From positions 24,657,395 to 24,721,394 of the forward strand of contig JACGWO010000004.1 of NCBI GenBank assembly GCA_034509735.1: a stretch of 64,000 nucleotides of DNA, read 5' to 3'. Of the stretch, positions 1 through 12,179 are shown in pieces; the first letter of the stretch is position 1; every line of letters starts with the position of its first letter. This DNA comes from Sesamum alatum (lineage: Eukaryota; Streptophyta; Magnoliopsida; Lamiales; Pedaliaceae). The notes below the pieces were generated by a model that saw only the letters and a list, made by a program, of their open reading frames with translations, searched no databases and was not told the origin of the DNA. A program made the position numbers and the translations under genes.

Positions 1-201
1 CAGAAAGATTTTGCACACTTTTGAAATCTGAGATATTAAGAGCAATCCTTTCAGGAATATAGCGACAGTTTGTGCTGCAAGAGAGTTTTCTGACATAATA
101 TAAGCATAATGCTTCATGTGCCTACAGGTTGACAAGTAACATGATACTTTCCAGAAGAAGAATTCATAAAATTTAGTCAAGTCAGAAATGGGTAAGAGTA
201 C

Positions 202-3200
202 CGCTCATTGGTGCCTTTTCCTGGATGCTGGTGAACACTCTCACTGCAAACAGCAAAAGTTATACGTAAGAGAATCTATTTACATTGTTGACCTACCCAT
301 GCCAATACAAGATATCATATGTACTTACCCATAGAACCTCCAAAATTCATTAAAGAGGTTAAGAAGCTAAGCTCCCCGGTACTCTTGTTCTGCTCAAACA
401 ACAATTAACACTTGTAAACAGATAAGCAATCTAGGTTGCGAGCCTCACTTGAAACATCTTATAACAGATACGTATCATCAAAATCAAGAAAATGGATGCA
501 CCATTACACAGATCTGAAGCTGTTTCCGGGACAAAGTTAATGTGTGCCGTAATATAGCGTGCTTTTGTCCTTGAGTAGTATATATTTGTACTTCTCAAAA
601 TTTTAACACATAACTTCGTAACATTTTTAGATATAGATATTTTGTAATTGCCATATCGTCAACTTGCTTTAACTAGTAAATCTTTCATTGTGTTTTCTGA
701 AACTTCACCACATCACTTTTCAGGTAATCAGGTCCCTTGACAACTTATCACAGGATAGAACTTTTACCTTGAAGTTTGCCCAAATCTGTGGAATCCTCGC
801 AAAGAAGAAAATTGCATGTTGGGAAGCCTGTCAAATTCATTTAAAATGAAACCTCAGATACTTAAGAAGAATGTAATCATGGACATGGACATATGAAAAT
901 GGTGTTAACGAATTTATCCAAGGTAGTGAGAAAACAAACCAAAGGAGGATATAAGTGATATGGAACTGGCATAAATGCAAAGCACAAATGCTAACTGTTA
1001 CTCACATATAGAGCTTCAAAAAGAAGGGGGTCAATTTGACCAGCCAAGATCGTTGGTGCCAGTCCACAGTATCTATGTTAAATTGTTAAGGAAAATGCAG
1101 AATTCATTTCTATGCTACAACCGAGCCTTTCACAGTTATCAGAAAAAATTGCTTGATATACACGGTGCCATTCTCCAATAATTGCTAGTCTGTGGAAAGG
1201 CAATGCTGACATGATGGAGCACTCAAAGGATACAGTAATGCTCTAATCCAGGTCTTGGTTCCCAGCGGTTGAGAAAAATAGTAGATGATAGCTACAAGGA
1301 TTATGGCTGCAAAGGTAAAAGGAGACACGAATTACAGACATTAACTTGTCAGATGAATTAATCAAAGAAATGTGTATTAGGGACACTAACTAGTGTGGTA
1401 TGACATTTATAATTTGTTCTATTTATCATACTTGTGACAAAAAGTTGTTAATTAGAGAAGGCTTATGTAAATCTCTTACAAATGACCACGTACATTTAGG
1501 CACACTAAAACTAAATTATAGACACGACTGCAGAAGGCCCCATAGTTTTGGGAAGCATGTACAGTGCATACCTTGAATCAAAAGGAACGCCAACTCCCCA
1601 TATGCTGAAAAAGGAAGCCCCTTGTGAAGACAATATGCCAAAGCAATGGTATAGCCAACAACTTCGAGTTCAAACGATAACACACTAAGCCCTCTGATGC
1701 TTCTGTGTTGCAAAATTTTTAGTATCTGAAAAAGAAAACCCAAAGAATCATTATAGTGGTGCCGGCTAATTGCAAAATTACATGCCAAAAACGAGTATGA
1801 TGTCTTGACATATTAGATTTCACCAGGAAAGTCACAGTGCTCGCCATGTTATTGGACACGAAAGAAAGAGTATTTGAGCCCTCGATCAATAACATAATCA
1901 TTCACTTTTAAGTACTTTTCTTCCCTCTACTCTTTCCTCATACACATGGAAACACAATACAAACATACCCCCATATTCCAGAACCTAAAAGGTGCTACAA
2001 AGAGAGTCATATTGAGCAAGATATACAGTTCCATTATTAGTTAGCAGAAATAAGAATACAATGCTACCAAAACAACCACAGAAATTATAAACCTTTGAGT
2101 AACACACCAGACTAATTTCTCATTCTTTAACAGCCAACAGATTTAAGTAATTACTAAGCACTTAATCAAGATATACAGTTTGATTAGTTAACAGAAATAA
2201 ACAAATTATAAATCTTTCAGTGACACACCACACTAACTTCTCACTCTTTAACGGCCAATAGATTTTTCAAGTGGTCTAAGCAATTTCTTCTGGTAAGTTG
2301 AAAAAGATGTCTTGGATTCAATCTTAGCACAACCATCTTAGAGGTTGAAGGTCGAACAAGTGAAGAAGAAAGTAATAGACAGTCCGTAAACTTGGAGATC
2401 GGGATTTCAAATTTGCATACTGTAGTTTCAGATTGCTAGAAATTGTAAGGGAAAAGTCTGAGTACTCTTCCTGCAGTGTGCAAACATAAAGTGAAACTAG
2501 GCTAATCATTTTGACAGATGTGCTTTGATTTTCTACATTCATGGTTTGGCCAGATTTGGTTCTTTTTAAATGCTTAACCACGGATACAAGAAGTAGGTCA
2601 TTGTTGAGTTACACTATGATAAGAATCTCTAACACCCACAGCAGACACTCATTTTAGGACTAAACAATCTCGTCCCTGACATCTATTACAAATTTAGTTC
2701 TCAAATACAGAAACCCATAACTACCCAAGAAGAACAGAAGAATTCTTGTGATGAACGCCCTAGAATCAGACTAACATCATATGGCTGATGATCAATTCAG
2801 ACATGTCTGCATCATTCTGCATAGCTTCATAGAAGACCATAGAAATTTACAGGTCAGATCATGAGAGTGTATTCAAATCCAAAATCTTCATTCTAGTACA
2901 AGGGATGATCAATATGGCTGATGATCAATTCAGACATGTTTGCATCATTCTGCATAGCTTCATAGAAGACCATAGAAATTTACAGGTCAGAGATCATGAG
3001 AGTGCATTCAAATCCCAAATCTTCATTCTGGTACAAGGGATGGTGCTATATATGTCTAAGTTTGCCATCTTTTAAGATCAGAAATGAAGACTCATTTACC
3101 TCCCCTGGACGAGCCACTTGCTCAATAACTCATTTATTGAGCCATTTTAGAATTGGAGCTGTTTTTCACTCTATGGGCGTGAAAGTTCAACAACTTAAAG

Positions 3201-4666
3201 ATGTTTTCTCGACTCGAGCTAAAAGCTAGTTTATTCTAATCCATTTTTGCCACTATACTAAAAAGTTAATTCAGAGCTTGCTCATGCATATTCCACTCAT
3301 GCATCTGCTGCTTCCTTATCTTCTCTGCTTAATCAGTGCCGATTATTAGAGAATGTAACACACACATTGAGATCTTTGCATGGGAAGCAGAGCCATTCAT
3401 TGAACTGTTTGGGAAGAAAGTCCCTCATCAAACGCTCAACTTCTGCTAGCATATTGACCTCTAGCTCTGTATACTTGATCCCAAAGAAAAAAGCATCAAA
3501 GGAACTTTTTGTTTATTCAGTGTTAATGCAGAATATAAAGAAATTGCTCCTACAGATATCACAATGGGAATATTCTGATATTTTGTTTTTCATTCTTTTT
3601 CCAGAATAGGCAACTTCTTTTATAAAGTTTATAAGCTGGTTTTACTTTGAATGGAAGAAAAATTGAAGAAAACTAATTTCACGAGTTTTCTTCTGCATTC
3701 ACTTTGGAACATTATGATAACCCAGTGGAGTCATAGTGTTCCAGCCTAGTACAGTTTCTTTTTTTCTTGTTTCCTTTTTTTTTCCCTTTTTTGTGTGTGT
3801 GGTGTAATTCCACTCTGGTACAGTTACTATCACTTAAAATATCAGACATTTTTAACAAGACCTAAACATTCAGCAGCAAGACTCTGAACTCCACAAGAAC
3901 TAAAGATTTAAATTTTCCACTTAATGGTTATCAACATTGTGAAGATGCTGTAACTCAAAGCCAACCCAAAACTACCCAAATTAGTATTGATCACCATGTG
4001 GATTAGCAGAAACCCTAACCTAAGACTCACCTCAAGCCCAAATATCCTATTTTTAAAATCTGACTACCCGTATTAGGGACAAATCAGACAAAGTTCATAG
4101 GAAGCTCAAACTACAAAAGGTATTGAATTACATAACTAGTTTGAGAAAAACAGACACCAAAATTTCAAGCAAGATTTAGAACAAAACTGGATTCAGTGAG
4201 CAACGAACTCCATCCTCTCCCAACCTCTCTCCGAAAACATTCATAATAGCTTCGGATGATCATAAAACATCTCAATGCAATAAACTCATTCACTCAATTA
4301 TTCAAAAACTAATCATCTAACCCCATTCAAGGATTAAACCTTTCTACAATAATTCAGCCGAAAATATCAAGAACAAGCGGGGCCCAACATCGATCAGAAA
4401 TATGAACGTCAAAATTCAACAAAAATAAAACTAAAATTCAACATAAATATTAAAGCCCAGTAACATAAAAACAAAAGACTGATCTCAAGGTTAATTTACT
4501 AGCGAAGCATACTGTTTACCTGCGGGAGTTTAACTGTGGTAGAAGCGGCAACGATGCAGTAACCCAATAGCTTGGATATTAAGGGAAGCAAACAATCTTT
4601 CTCTGGGAATTCACCATTGCTCAGCGATCCCAACGCACAACTAAAATCCATCCCAAGAAACTTCAT
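202..4666 (-). CDS. MPDU1: MPDU1-type mannose-P-dolichol utilization protein, 7 exons seen, 3' end off the left edge
   Basis: The family acts in the ER membrane, where it is needed for use of dolichol-P-mannose and dolichol-P-glucose in N-glycan and GPI assembly. Seven exons on the minus strand read as one protein: 4666-4520, 1725-1572, 1306-1234, 1072-1006, 827-768, 389-329 and 243-202. Each intron is GT...AG and the phases fit (0,1,0,0,0,1,1), giving about 201 residues without a stop. Family landmarks are the N-terminal SCALGSL...[17 protein letters not shown] region, the two PQ-loop motifs (VKLPQ at the end of exon 1, RIPQIW in exon 5), [15 protein letters not shown] in exon 2, and [11 protein letters not shown] in exon 6. 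The usual plant protein is roughly 235-240 residues, so the last exon lies beyond base 1. The start is the Met of [10 protein letters not shown]; Mets 3 and 23 codons upstream are in frame. Intron 1 is long (~2.8 kb). Family call is firm; only the terminal exon is unseen. Confidence 0.9.
2781..3046. repeat. Two-copy tandem duplication inside intron 1
   Basis: A 133-bp unit starting ATGGCTGATGATCAATTCAG at 2781 is repeated immediately at 2914. The copies differ at only a few positions (for example catgtctg versus catgttt, and a short AG insertion in the second). Both lie in intron 1 of the MPDU1-type gene. No coding role is seen. Confidence 0.85.
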
Positions 4667-4755
4667 CTCCACCATTTTTCTTGCGTGTTCGAGTATTGTT
4701 TGGTATGAAAAATTCTGGTACGAATTGAGGGGCACGACTTGCAGAGGGGTATTGG

Positions 4756-4764
4756 TATATATGC
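4756..4764 (-). promoter_or_regulatory. Candidate TATA box of the MPDU1-type gene
   Basis: On the minus strand the sequence GCATATATACC lies about 90 bp upstream of the chosen ATG at 4666. This is a plausible TATA box for the gene. It sits only about 80 bp from the edge of the first MITE, so the native promoter space is very short. Confidence 0.45.
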
Positions 4765-4842
4765 TTCTTCGACTTGCGGGATCTATAATGGGTCCATTTA
4801 TCGAGTATTATTACTTTGTCTTTCTTTTCTTTATTGATTTTA

Positions 4843-5244
4843 GGGTGAACCGCAATAGCCTCCCACGAGGTTGATCATAATTATGAATATCTTTTTTAAT
4901 TTTAAATTTTTTTTTAAGTTTTATAATTTTTAATTAAGACTTTGAAATAATTTATTTTATTCTTAATTTTTTGTAAATTATAGCAAAATTAATCGAGATA
5001 AAATTTATTATTGCTCTTATATATAAAAAACGTAAGAAACTCTCACTGCATATTTTTGTCCCAAAAATTTTAAAAAATAATTCAATTTGCATAGGACATT
5101 TTAATCAGTTTACCATAAAAATTGATGAAAATGGGTTATTAGTTAGACGGTTACAAACCTGAGGGGGATATTTGTAATTTTTGAAATAACAAGCGAGTAT
5201 CCGTAATTACGCCAAGCCTCAGGGGAGGTTATTATAATTTACCC
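4843..5244. mobile_element. MULE-type MITE, copy 1 (402 bp)
   Basis: The element begins GGGTGAACCGCAATAGCCTCC and ends in the inverted counterpart (GGAGGTTATTATAATTTACCC). It is flanked by the perfect 9-bp direct repeat TTGATTTTA (4834-4842 and 5245-5253), the TSD length of Mutator-like elements. It has no coding capacity. It lies about 180 bp upstream of the MPDU1-type start codon. The second copy at 5375 is the same family. Confidence 0.85.
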
Positions 5245-5374
5245 TTGATTTTAAGGATAAATTACATTTTCAACCCTAAAATAACATCCAATTACACACA
5301 CACTCATACCCTTTAGAATTACAATTTACAAGTACACGCACTGATATTGTAGTTGTAAATTATAATTACAAGTA

Positions 5375-5803
5375 GGGTGAATTACAATAACCTCCCCTTA
5401 GGTTTAGCATAATCATAGATACCCCTCGTTTTTTCAAAAAATTATAAATATCCCCAAAAGTTTGTAACCATATAACAAATAATCTATTTCCATCCATTTT
5501 TATAGGTGAAATGACCAAAATGCCTTAATACAATTTGAATTATTTTTTAAAATTTTTTGAAATTTATGGACTAAAATGCGTAGGGAGATATTTCTTACGT
5601 GTTTTTACACAGAGGAGAAATAATGTGATTTGCCTTGACTGATTCTTCTACAATTTTTTAAAAAAAGGTCCAAGGGCAAAATATATAATTTCAGACATTT
5701 GGTTAAAAATTACAAACCTTAGGGGGGTATTTGTAATATTTGAAAATGCGAGGGAGTATCCGTAATTATACCAGAACTTATGGGAGATCATTGTAATTCA
5801 CCC
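5375..5803. mobile_element. MULE-type MITE, copy 2 (429 bp)
   Basis: The element begins GGGTGAATTACAATAACCTC and ends GATCATTGTAATTCACCC. The perfect 9-bp duplication TTACAAGTA lies at 5366-5374 and 5804-5812. The inverted ends extend inward for roughly 100 bp (ACAAACCTTAGGGGGGTATT on the right matches the complement of the left arm). It has no ORF. It resembles copy 1 throughout the terminal repeats. Confidence 0.88.
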
Positions 5804-5812
5804 TTACAAGTA

Positions 5813-6689
5813 TATCACGTATTTAGTGATAAAATTTTTACACAACCATCTTGAGTTACATTAGGCAAAAGCTCACTTTTCGTCCTGTAACTATAAGAGT
5901 GATGCATTTTTTATCCTTTATCTTTTGAATAAACAGATTTAATACTATAAGTTTGGTACTTTTAACACATTTAGTCCTGTAATTATCGACTGAACATATT
6001 TAGTCTTGTATGTATTTTAGTAAAACAGATTTAGTCCTTTATGTTTTATTAAGTATGACAGTATTAGTTTTTTTTGTGTTGGTGAGTGAGATATGTTACT
6101 GGAGAAATGACACATGCTTTTAAGCGTTAATAATAAACACAATTAGACCATTTCAGTCATACACCCTGCCCTAATTCCTCATTCAAAGCCCTGATCTCCC
6201 CAAAGCCTCTGTCGAAGCCCTAATTTCCCCAAAATTTACAAAACCCTCTTTGAATGTAGGCAAATCTCGTGAAATAAAGACAGAGAAATCGATTTGATGG
6301 CAATTTGGAGCGCACGTCCGAAAACAAAGAGAAAAAGGAAGCGAAAGCGCGGTGTTGAAGAAATGTTGTGGAGTAGAGACAAAAACACATGACGAAGACC
6401 TGAATATGGTAAGTATTTTTGAATAAAAAGCTTTTAGGGTTCCTCAAAGACTCTGAATAAAGAAATAAAAGGCGTTGATTAATGTGTGTTTACATACTAT
6501 TTTGCCTTATTTTATGAATGTGGTGGATGATTATTTAATGATTTTTTGCCATCTAGTTATTATTTAATTTAATGTTGTTCAATGATCCTATGATTGCAGA
6601 ATATAATATGGTAATTGTTAAGTGTATATCAATGCTGAGTGTTCCTTTTAGTTTTGTTTTTGTTTTTGTTTTTTTTTTTTTTTTTTTTG
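5813..6689. other. Gene-less stretch, probably the 5' part of a decayed MULE
   Basis: Phrases of the kind 'tcctgtaactataag' and 'agtcctgtaattatcgac' (5870-6060) resemble terminal repeats of plant MULEs. At 6370-6415 a short open stretch ends at ATG|GTAAGT, a possible splice donor of a 5' exon for the MURA relic that follows. A T-rich homopolymer lies near 6670. No intact gene is seen. Confidence 0.35.
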
Positions 6690-7260
6690 TGCATTGAACA
6701 GATGTGTGTGCCTGTTGTAACTATTAAGTTTTATCATGGTGGTGATTCTGCAGTATGCCTTCTGCAAAATATGTTGGAGGAAATGTGGCAATTTTTATTA
6801 TGTTGAGATAAACTATATTTTCCCTAGTTATCTAGAGGAGTTGACAAATGAAGCAGAGTTAATAGGAAACAAAAAGTATTTTAGGTTGGATGATAATGGT
6901 TTTAAATTAATAGAATTTGCAAATGAGTTGATTAACATGTGTTTACAAAACAAAGTCACCAGGAAGTTTGATATATGTAGAGGTGATTGGCAGTGGTAGT
7001 GGACCTGAACTTGTGGATAGGGAAGGGGTAGTTGAAGATTCAGAGCATTTGTCCCAAAAGGGTTAAATCAAGCCTTTGAGATTGTGTTTCCCAACTCAGA
7101 TCATAGATTTGTGTCAAACACATGCTCAATAACTTCCAAAAGGCTGCTTATAGGAGTTTGGTATTGAAAATAGCTTTATGGAAGGCAACAACACCTAAAG
7201 AATTTAGAAGAAGGATGCAACAACTTATGGAGATTGACAAAATGCAACAATCTGGCTTAG
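6690..7260 (+). pseudogene. MURA (MULE transposase) relic
   Basis: The plus strand carries pieces of a MULE transposase in shifting frames. At 6690-7010 there is a PB1-like N-terminal region (KFYHGGD near 6728, then YVEINYIF...YLEEL). At 7060-7260 the core region aligns with the MURA at 28,100: QAFE.VFPNSDHRF, then NNFQKAAYRSLVLKIALWKA. Several frameshifts and stops break it, and the catalytic DGCHLKG block and the SWIM finger are absent. It is a dead fragment of a different MULE copy from the one at 13,720. Confidence 0.6.
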
Positions 7261-9860
7261 TGATTAACCACCTACTTAGTGGAGTAGGTCACATTTTACT
7301 CCATATCCGAAATATTAAACCATTTGATAGATTAATGAAATTATTCTAGTTTTCTTTTTTCTATCTCGTGTGAATTGATCGGATTTAATTCTAAGAACTT
7401 ATTTATCTTGTGAATATATTGGGCACGTATTTGCATATCTTAAACATCGAGTGAAGTATTGAAAGGTAAAATTTCATGTTAGAAAGTTGGAAATTAAATA
7501 TAGGAATTAACCACGAAAGTAGGCTTAATTTCTATGAGGATTGCATAAATTGTCATGATCTCAATGGATTTGATTTAATTATATTTCCATGAAAATAGGT
7601 AGATTAATTAATCGAATACAGTTTTCCACATACTTGAAAGAGGGTGGAATGACACTGTGACAATTTTCTTCAGATTAGTCGCACCGAGTAGAAGAGGATT
7701 CTTGATAGGTTTAGTAATCGATCATTGTCGGGAATACTTGATTCTATGCTATCACATCTTATTATCTACCCTCTCGCTTCAATTTACCTACTTTTCATTT
7801 TAATCAATTGTCTCGTTCGTACATCTCGGTTTGAGTAATCAAAATTGAGTAAATCCAGTATCACAATAGTCTCTGTGGGATTGACATCTTGAGTACTATA
7901 CGATAAATCGTGCACTTGCGGTTTGGGCTCATCAACTTTGAAGTATAGGACAACAACATTTTGACAGGTTTTGTGTTAATTGTGCCAACACTTTGAACTA
8001 ATTGTTGAATGAAAATGAATTTTAAAGATTGGTTCATTACAGGTACATTGAGATGATTGATCAATTTAACACAAATTGTTGCAGCCTTATGATACATGCA
8101 TACAGGGCCATTCTCAGCAAAATGGACTAGCCATACAACCTCATCCTCATGCCACTATAATCCATATCAAAGCTAAACAAGATGTTTTATTAACCTCATC
8201 CAAAGTACACTAAGCTTCCTCTCTAACTTAGCAATTACATGAAGTGTGATTTATGAGGTCTTTACAGCATTCTGTGAAGTCTAAATAAATCTCAGAAGGT
8301 GATCTGTCAAAAAGACTTTGAATGATGTCACTGCCCCAAGAAAGAGATTCCTCACTGTATGCATGATTTCTGACTTTTGATTCTCATTATTATTTTCAAT
8401 TATTTTCAAATGTAATCGAAGGATATCTTTATTTGTTTTTGTCTATGGACATCTACTAGTTCCTTAATTGTAAAGTATATATATTTGGGTTTGTATTGCT
8501 ACAACAAATCAGATGTATAATATAATATCTTGACGTTTAAACATCCTTGTCAACATAAATAACTCTAACATTAATATATTTATTTCAGCCCTTAGAAGTA
8601 GGACTAAAGCATTTGGTGGATAAGGGATCATTTCATATGGTATGATAGGGGATTATATGAGCCTTAAGAGGCATAACATAGTTCTCTTGTTGGTTATCAG
8701 AGATTAACTTTTACCATCAGTTTTTGTGTTGGTTTATAACTTGATTTGAATTCATGCACAACACACACATGTTTGCATGCCCTTGTTTTGTTTAATTAGT
8801 TAAAAATTTTATTTTCATATGTCATAAGGCTAATCAGTGAAGAGCTAACTTTGGCCAGATAATATGGAATTTTTTTGGATCCATTTTTTAGATGATTTGT
8901 CTTGTTTTGTAAAATTAGAGAGAGAAATTGGAAGATACATGGGTATGTTTTGGGAGTTTGTAGTATGTTTGGATTTATTTTTGGAGATAAAGTAGAATAT
9001 ATTAAGATATGTTATTGTATGTTTGGATTTATTTTTGTTGTTGAATAAAATACTATTTTATATCAAATCATGAATAGTTGTGTATGTATATGTGCATATA
9101 TATATATACATATATATGAAAGTTGTTAGGTATCTTTTATTTTAATTTACTTAATGATTTTTTATTTTATACAATATTAATATCTAATAAAATCCAACTC
9201 TACATGCACTTTCTATATAATGTTATATAATTATAATATTATTTCATGATAATATATATATATATATATTAGTTTTCATATATGAAGATTTTTCTTTTTT
9301 TTTTTCTACCATATACATTGTATACGGCTTAATTGTATATACATATGTATATTATATATATATATATATACTATCTTTTTAACGTATAAATTATTATATT
9401 GCAAAATTTTTATTTTTTGGAAGTACACATTGTTGCAAAATATATCACATTGCAAAATTATTATTTAATATCCTGTTCCAAAATTTTTATTTTTTTGGAA
9501 GTACACAACTTAGCGTACATATCATATTGCAAATTTTATTTTTATTATATTACAACTTAGCTTTTATCACTTAACCTATATATTTCTTGGAAGTACATAT
9601 TTGTATGTATTGTAGAGGAATATATTCCTTGGCATTGATGTATTATTTGACAAGATAGAACATTATTTTTTTTTACACATTGCCGATGCATAGATCGTAC
9701 ACACCTTACATGAAGACTTCTCAAAGCAAGTACTACACCTTTTTCGTTGAAATGATCCATATTCAATAATAGAGGCTCCATTTCTTGTCGTACATGCATA
9801 CTATCGGCTATTTATACATCTAAGTGTATACCCATATCATTTGTGATTTACATAGCGAAT
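7261..9860. other. AT-rich stretch without a supported gene
   Basis: Positions 7350-7945 look like part of an old Ty3-type LTR retrotransposon border (the phrase 'tctctgtgggattgacatc' at 7871 is typical of leader/LTR DNA), but no boundary can be fixed. Positions 9085-9375 hold several TA/TATA microsatellite tracts. Positions 9415-9600 hold a repeated 'ggaagtacac' phrase. No convincing coding region is seen on either strand. Confidence 0.4.
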
Positions 9861-10472
9861 ATGGCTCCAAGTGCAGATGAATTGCAACAGAGACAGTTCT
9901 ACAATGAAAACTGGACGGTAGCAATGGAGTCCACGTTTTTGGGTGTTCTTGTGCAACAAATTACGATGGGAGTTGTTGAACCGGATATCCTGACACTTAC
10001 GTAATAAGGGTCGGTATGTTAGAAGTCAATCAGACTTATGGCACCTTTTACGATTACAACTTCTTTGAAAGTAAGGTTTGTCGATTCTAGGAACGATTCC
10101 TTGGATTTTTGAAAGTGTTGTGTCTTCCGGGTGTTTTGTGCGACCCCATTACCAAGGAATTAAGTGCTGATCAATTTGTTTGGGACACAGCTGTGGAGGT
10201 AATAGTACATTAATCTTATTTTGTTCATTATTTAATTTTGTTGTTAAACGATTACTCACACGGACAATATGCTCTATCAGAGAAGCCCCTGGATAAGAAT
10301 TTATGTGAACAAAGTTGATCCTGCGTGGGATGATCTAAGCACAATTTTCACAAATCCTGTGGATTTTCGCGTAAGATTCCAAGACGATAATGTCCACGCG
10401 CCTGAGAATGCAGTTGATGATGCAACAGACGTTATTAGCCTGTCTCCTAACTCTGATAATAATTCAGACTGA
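9861..10472 (+). pseudogene. Myb/SANT-like protein gene, broken (copy A)
   Basis: The first piece starts at the ATG at 9861 (MAPSADELQQ..., then WTVAMESTFLGVLVQQI, a SANT helix-1/2 pattern) and stops at 10003. The reading resumes in another frame at ~10105-10200 (FLKVLCLPGVLCDP...ADQFVWDTAVE) and ends at a GTAATA donor. The next exon, ~10275-10472, reads SPWIRIYVNKVDPAWDDLSTIF followed by an acidic tail. This pattern (SANT helices, FVWD, Y...P.W..L.TIF) is the plant Myb/SANT-like family linked to Harbinger transposons. A frameshift and a stop make it non-functional. Confidence 0.5.
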
Positions 10473-10559
10473 TTTTGTATCGTGTTGATCTAGTAGTTTT
10501 TTATGTTCTTGGTATGCCTACGTATCGTAGTTTTAATTTGTATTTTTAACCAACTATTT

Positions 10560-10660
10560 TGGAGGCAGTCAGTTACGCGGCCGTGTTTATTTTTAGGCAT
10601 TCCGCCAGGGTCGGAATAGTGTGTTACACGACCGTGTGACCGCTTACACGGCCGTGTTTT
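10560..10660. repeat. Cluster of ACACGGCCGTGT-type palindromes
   Basis: A 12-bp perfect palindrome ACACGGCCGTGT lies at 10646-10657, a one-base variant (ACACGACCGTGT) at 10626-10637, and a half-matching CGCGGCCGTGTT at 10576. They stand out in AT-rich surroundings just 3' of copy A. No function is assigned. Confidence 0.6.
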
Positions 10661-10689
10661 ATGTATGATTGTTTTTATATAACTCAACA

Positions 10690-10920
10690 CTTAACCGAGC
10701 AATATACATACAAATTATATAACATTCAAAATAGCACATGGTGAAGTATATAGCACTATACATACGATACGAATTATATAACATTCAATACAGCAATATA
10801 GAAGTTTATTGCAGTATACAACACTATAACACTCTTCAGTTTGCACTATAGAAGTATATAGCACTATATAACATTCATAACATACAACACTATGAGTACA
10901 AAATGGACACAACTTCATTG
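10690..10920. repeat. Degenerate repeats of 'tatagcactata / tataacattca'
   Basis: About 230 bp are built from shuffled copies of 'atatagcactata', 'tataacattca' and 'tagaagt(a/t)tat'. It looks like a decayed minisatellite or an AT-rich MITE. No gene is seen. Confidence 0.5.
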
Positions 10921-11295
10921 CTACTCTAAAGATAGTGATATGTACAGAATAGGAATCTAATTATATTTATGCATGTGAATCTTTCGTACTAATTGTAAAG
11001 TTGGAAGTTAATTTTTGTTTTTCACTTTGGAAGTTGTAATATTCTTTGAAGGTGTAGTCTTATCAAGCTCTTTAATTATTGCACATATGAGGCCAAATGG
11101 TAAATAAAAAAAAAAAAACCCAATATCACTAAAATTTTCAGCCTATAAAACCATGATTTGGCCTCACTTCAAAATTGTAAAATTGTAAAAAAAAAAAAAA
11201 AAAAAAAACCAAAGTGCTCTATTTTCAGCCAACTGAAAATTTGTTCACCTTCCATAGCTAAAGTATTTTCACCATTCAGATTTTGTTTAGCTGAT

Positions 11296-11995
11296 ATGAC
11301 TCGTTCAAACCCCTCCCCTCGTGCAAAGGCCGTTACGAAGGTTTTTTGGAATTATGTCCCTAAGCCGACAATTAGTCCATCTATTCAACAAAAGCATTTA
11401 TACACTTCCGTTTGAACTCCGGCTCATGACCAATGTTTCATTGACACACTTTGGGACAAGCCTATGGTCGGTTGTAGTGACGTCGACTCTTTCAACCATA
11501 AAGATACAATCAAGTATGCAACGACGGTGGTAAACCTTGTCATGAAGGAGGCGTTCACAGTTGACGCAAATTATGGCCGTTACATTAAACTCCGGGAGCA
11601 CTTTGAAACGTTTAGCTATCTTATTTCATAGCCAGAGATACACTGGACCGATGGAACAACACGATGCATGCTCCAACTGAATTTTGGGAACTTATGTTTG
11701 AGGTATTTCTTATTAGTGGAATTTTATAATTTGTTGGCTATAAAACTAACGGTTGTTGCATTTGAAATTCGTGTTTGTGTGTTATAGAGATTTCCAGTTG
11801 CAAAAGCTTATGAGCACTTTGGTGAGCCAAATTACACTACTCTCTGAGCTATATTCGAAGGATGTATGCCACACGGAGCTGGGCCGAGTTGACGAGGATG
11901 CAACAATGAAGTTATTGATGTGGATGCAATCGTTGAGTTATCGTCGGGTTCAGACGATAACTGAAATCGTGCTGAAACTTTTTTCTACATTGTGA
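11296..11995 (+). pseudogene. Myb/SANT-like protein gene, broken (copy B)
   Basis: The reading starts at the ATG at 11296 (MTRSNPSPRAKAVTKVFWNY) and continues, after a stop near 11415, as FIDTLWDKPMVGCSDVDSF...VVNLVMKEAFTVDANYGRYIKLREHFETF. After a gap holding non-coding sequence it resumes near 11785 (FPVAKAYEHFGEPNYTTLRAIFEG), then a short acidic tail with stops. The FP.A..Y...G.P.Y..L..IF phrase is the conserved block C-terminal to the SANT domain in this family. At least two stops and frame changes break it. It is distinct from copy A. Confidence 0.5.
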
Positions 11996-12179
11996 CGGGT
12001 GTTGTGTGTTTCATTCTAATATTATGTTTAGTAGTGGTTGTTGAATCGTTGTTATTAGTAAGCTTTTATTAATTATCAGTATTTTTATTGTTAGTTCAAT
12101 GCCCTTCAAACAATGCAACTTAGTTAAAAGTATTTATAAGTAATTTTACGTTGTGTAGTTACAACATTATTTTAATTGA

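Noticed and set aside
6220..6447. Minus-strand 75-residue ORF near 6,300
   Set aside because: It lies opposite the probable 5' exon/leader of the decayed MULE and shows no domain or family pattern.
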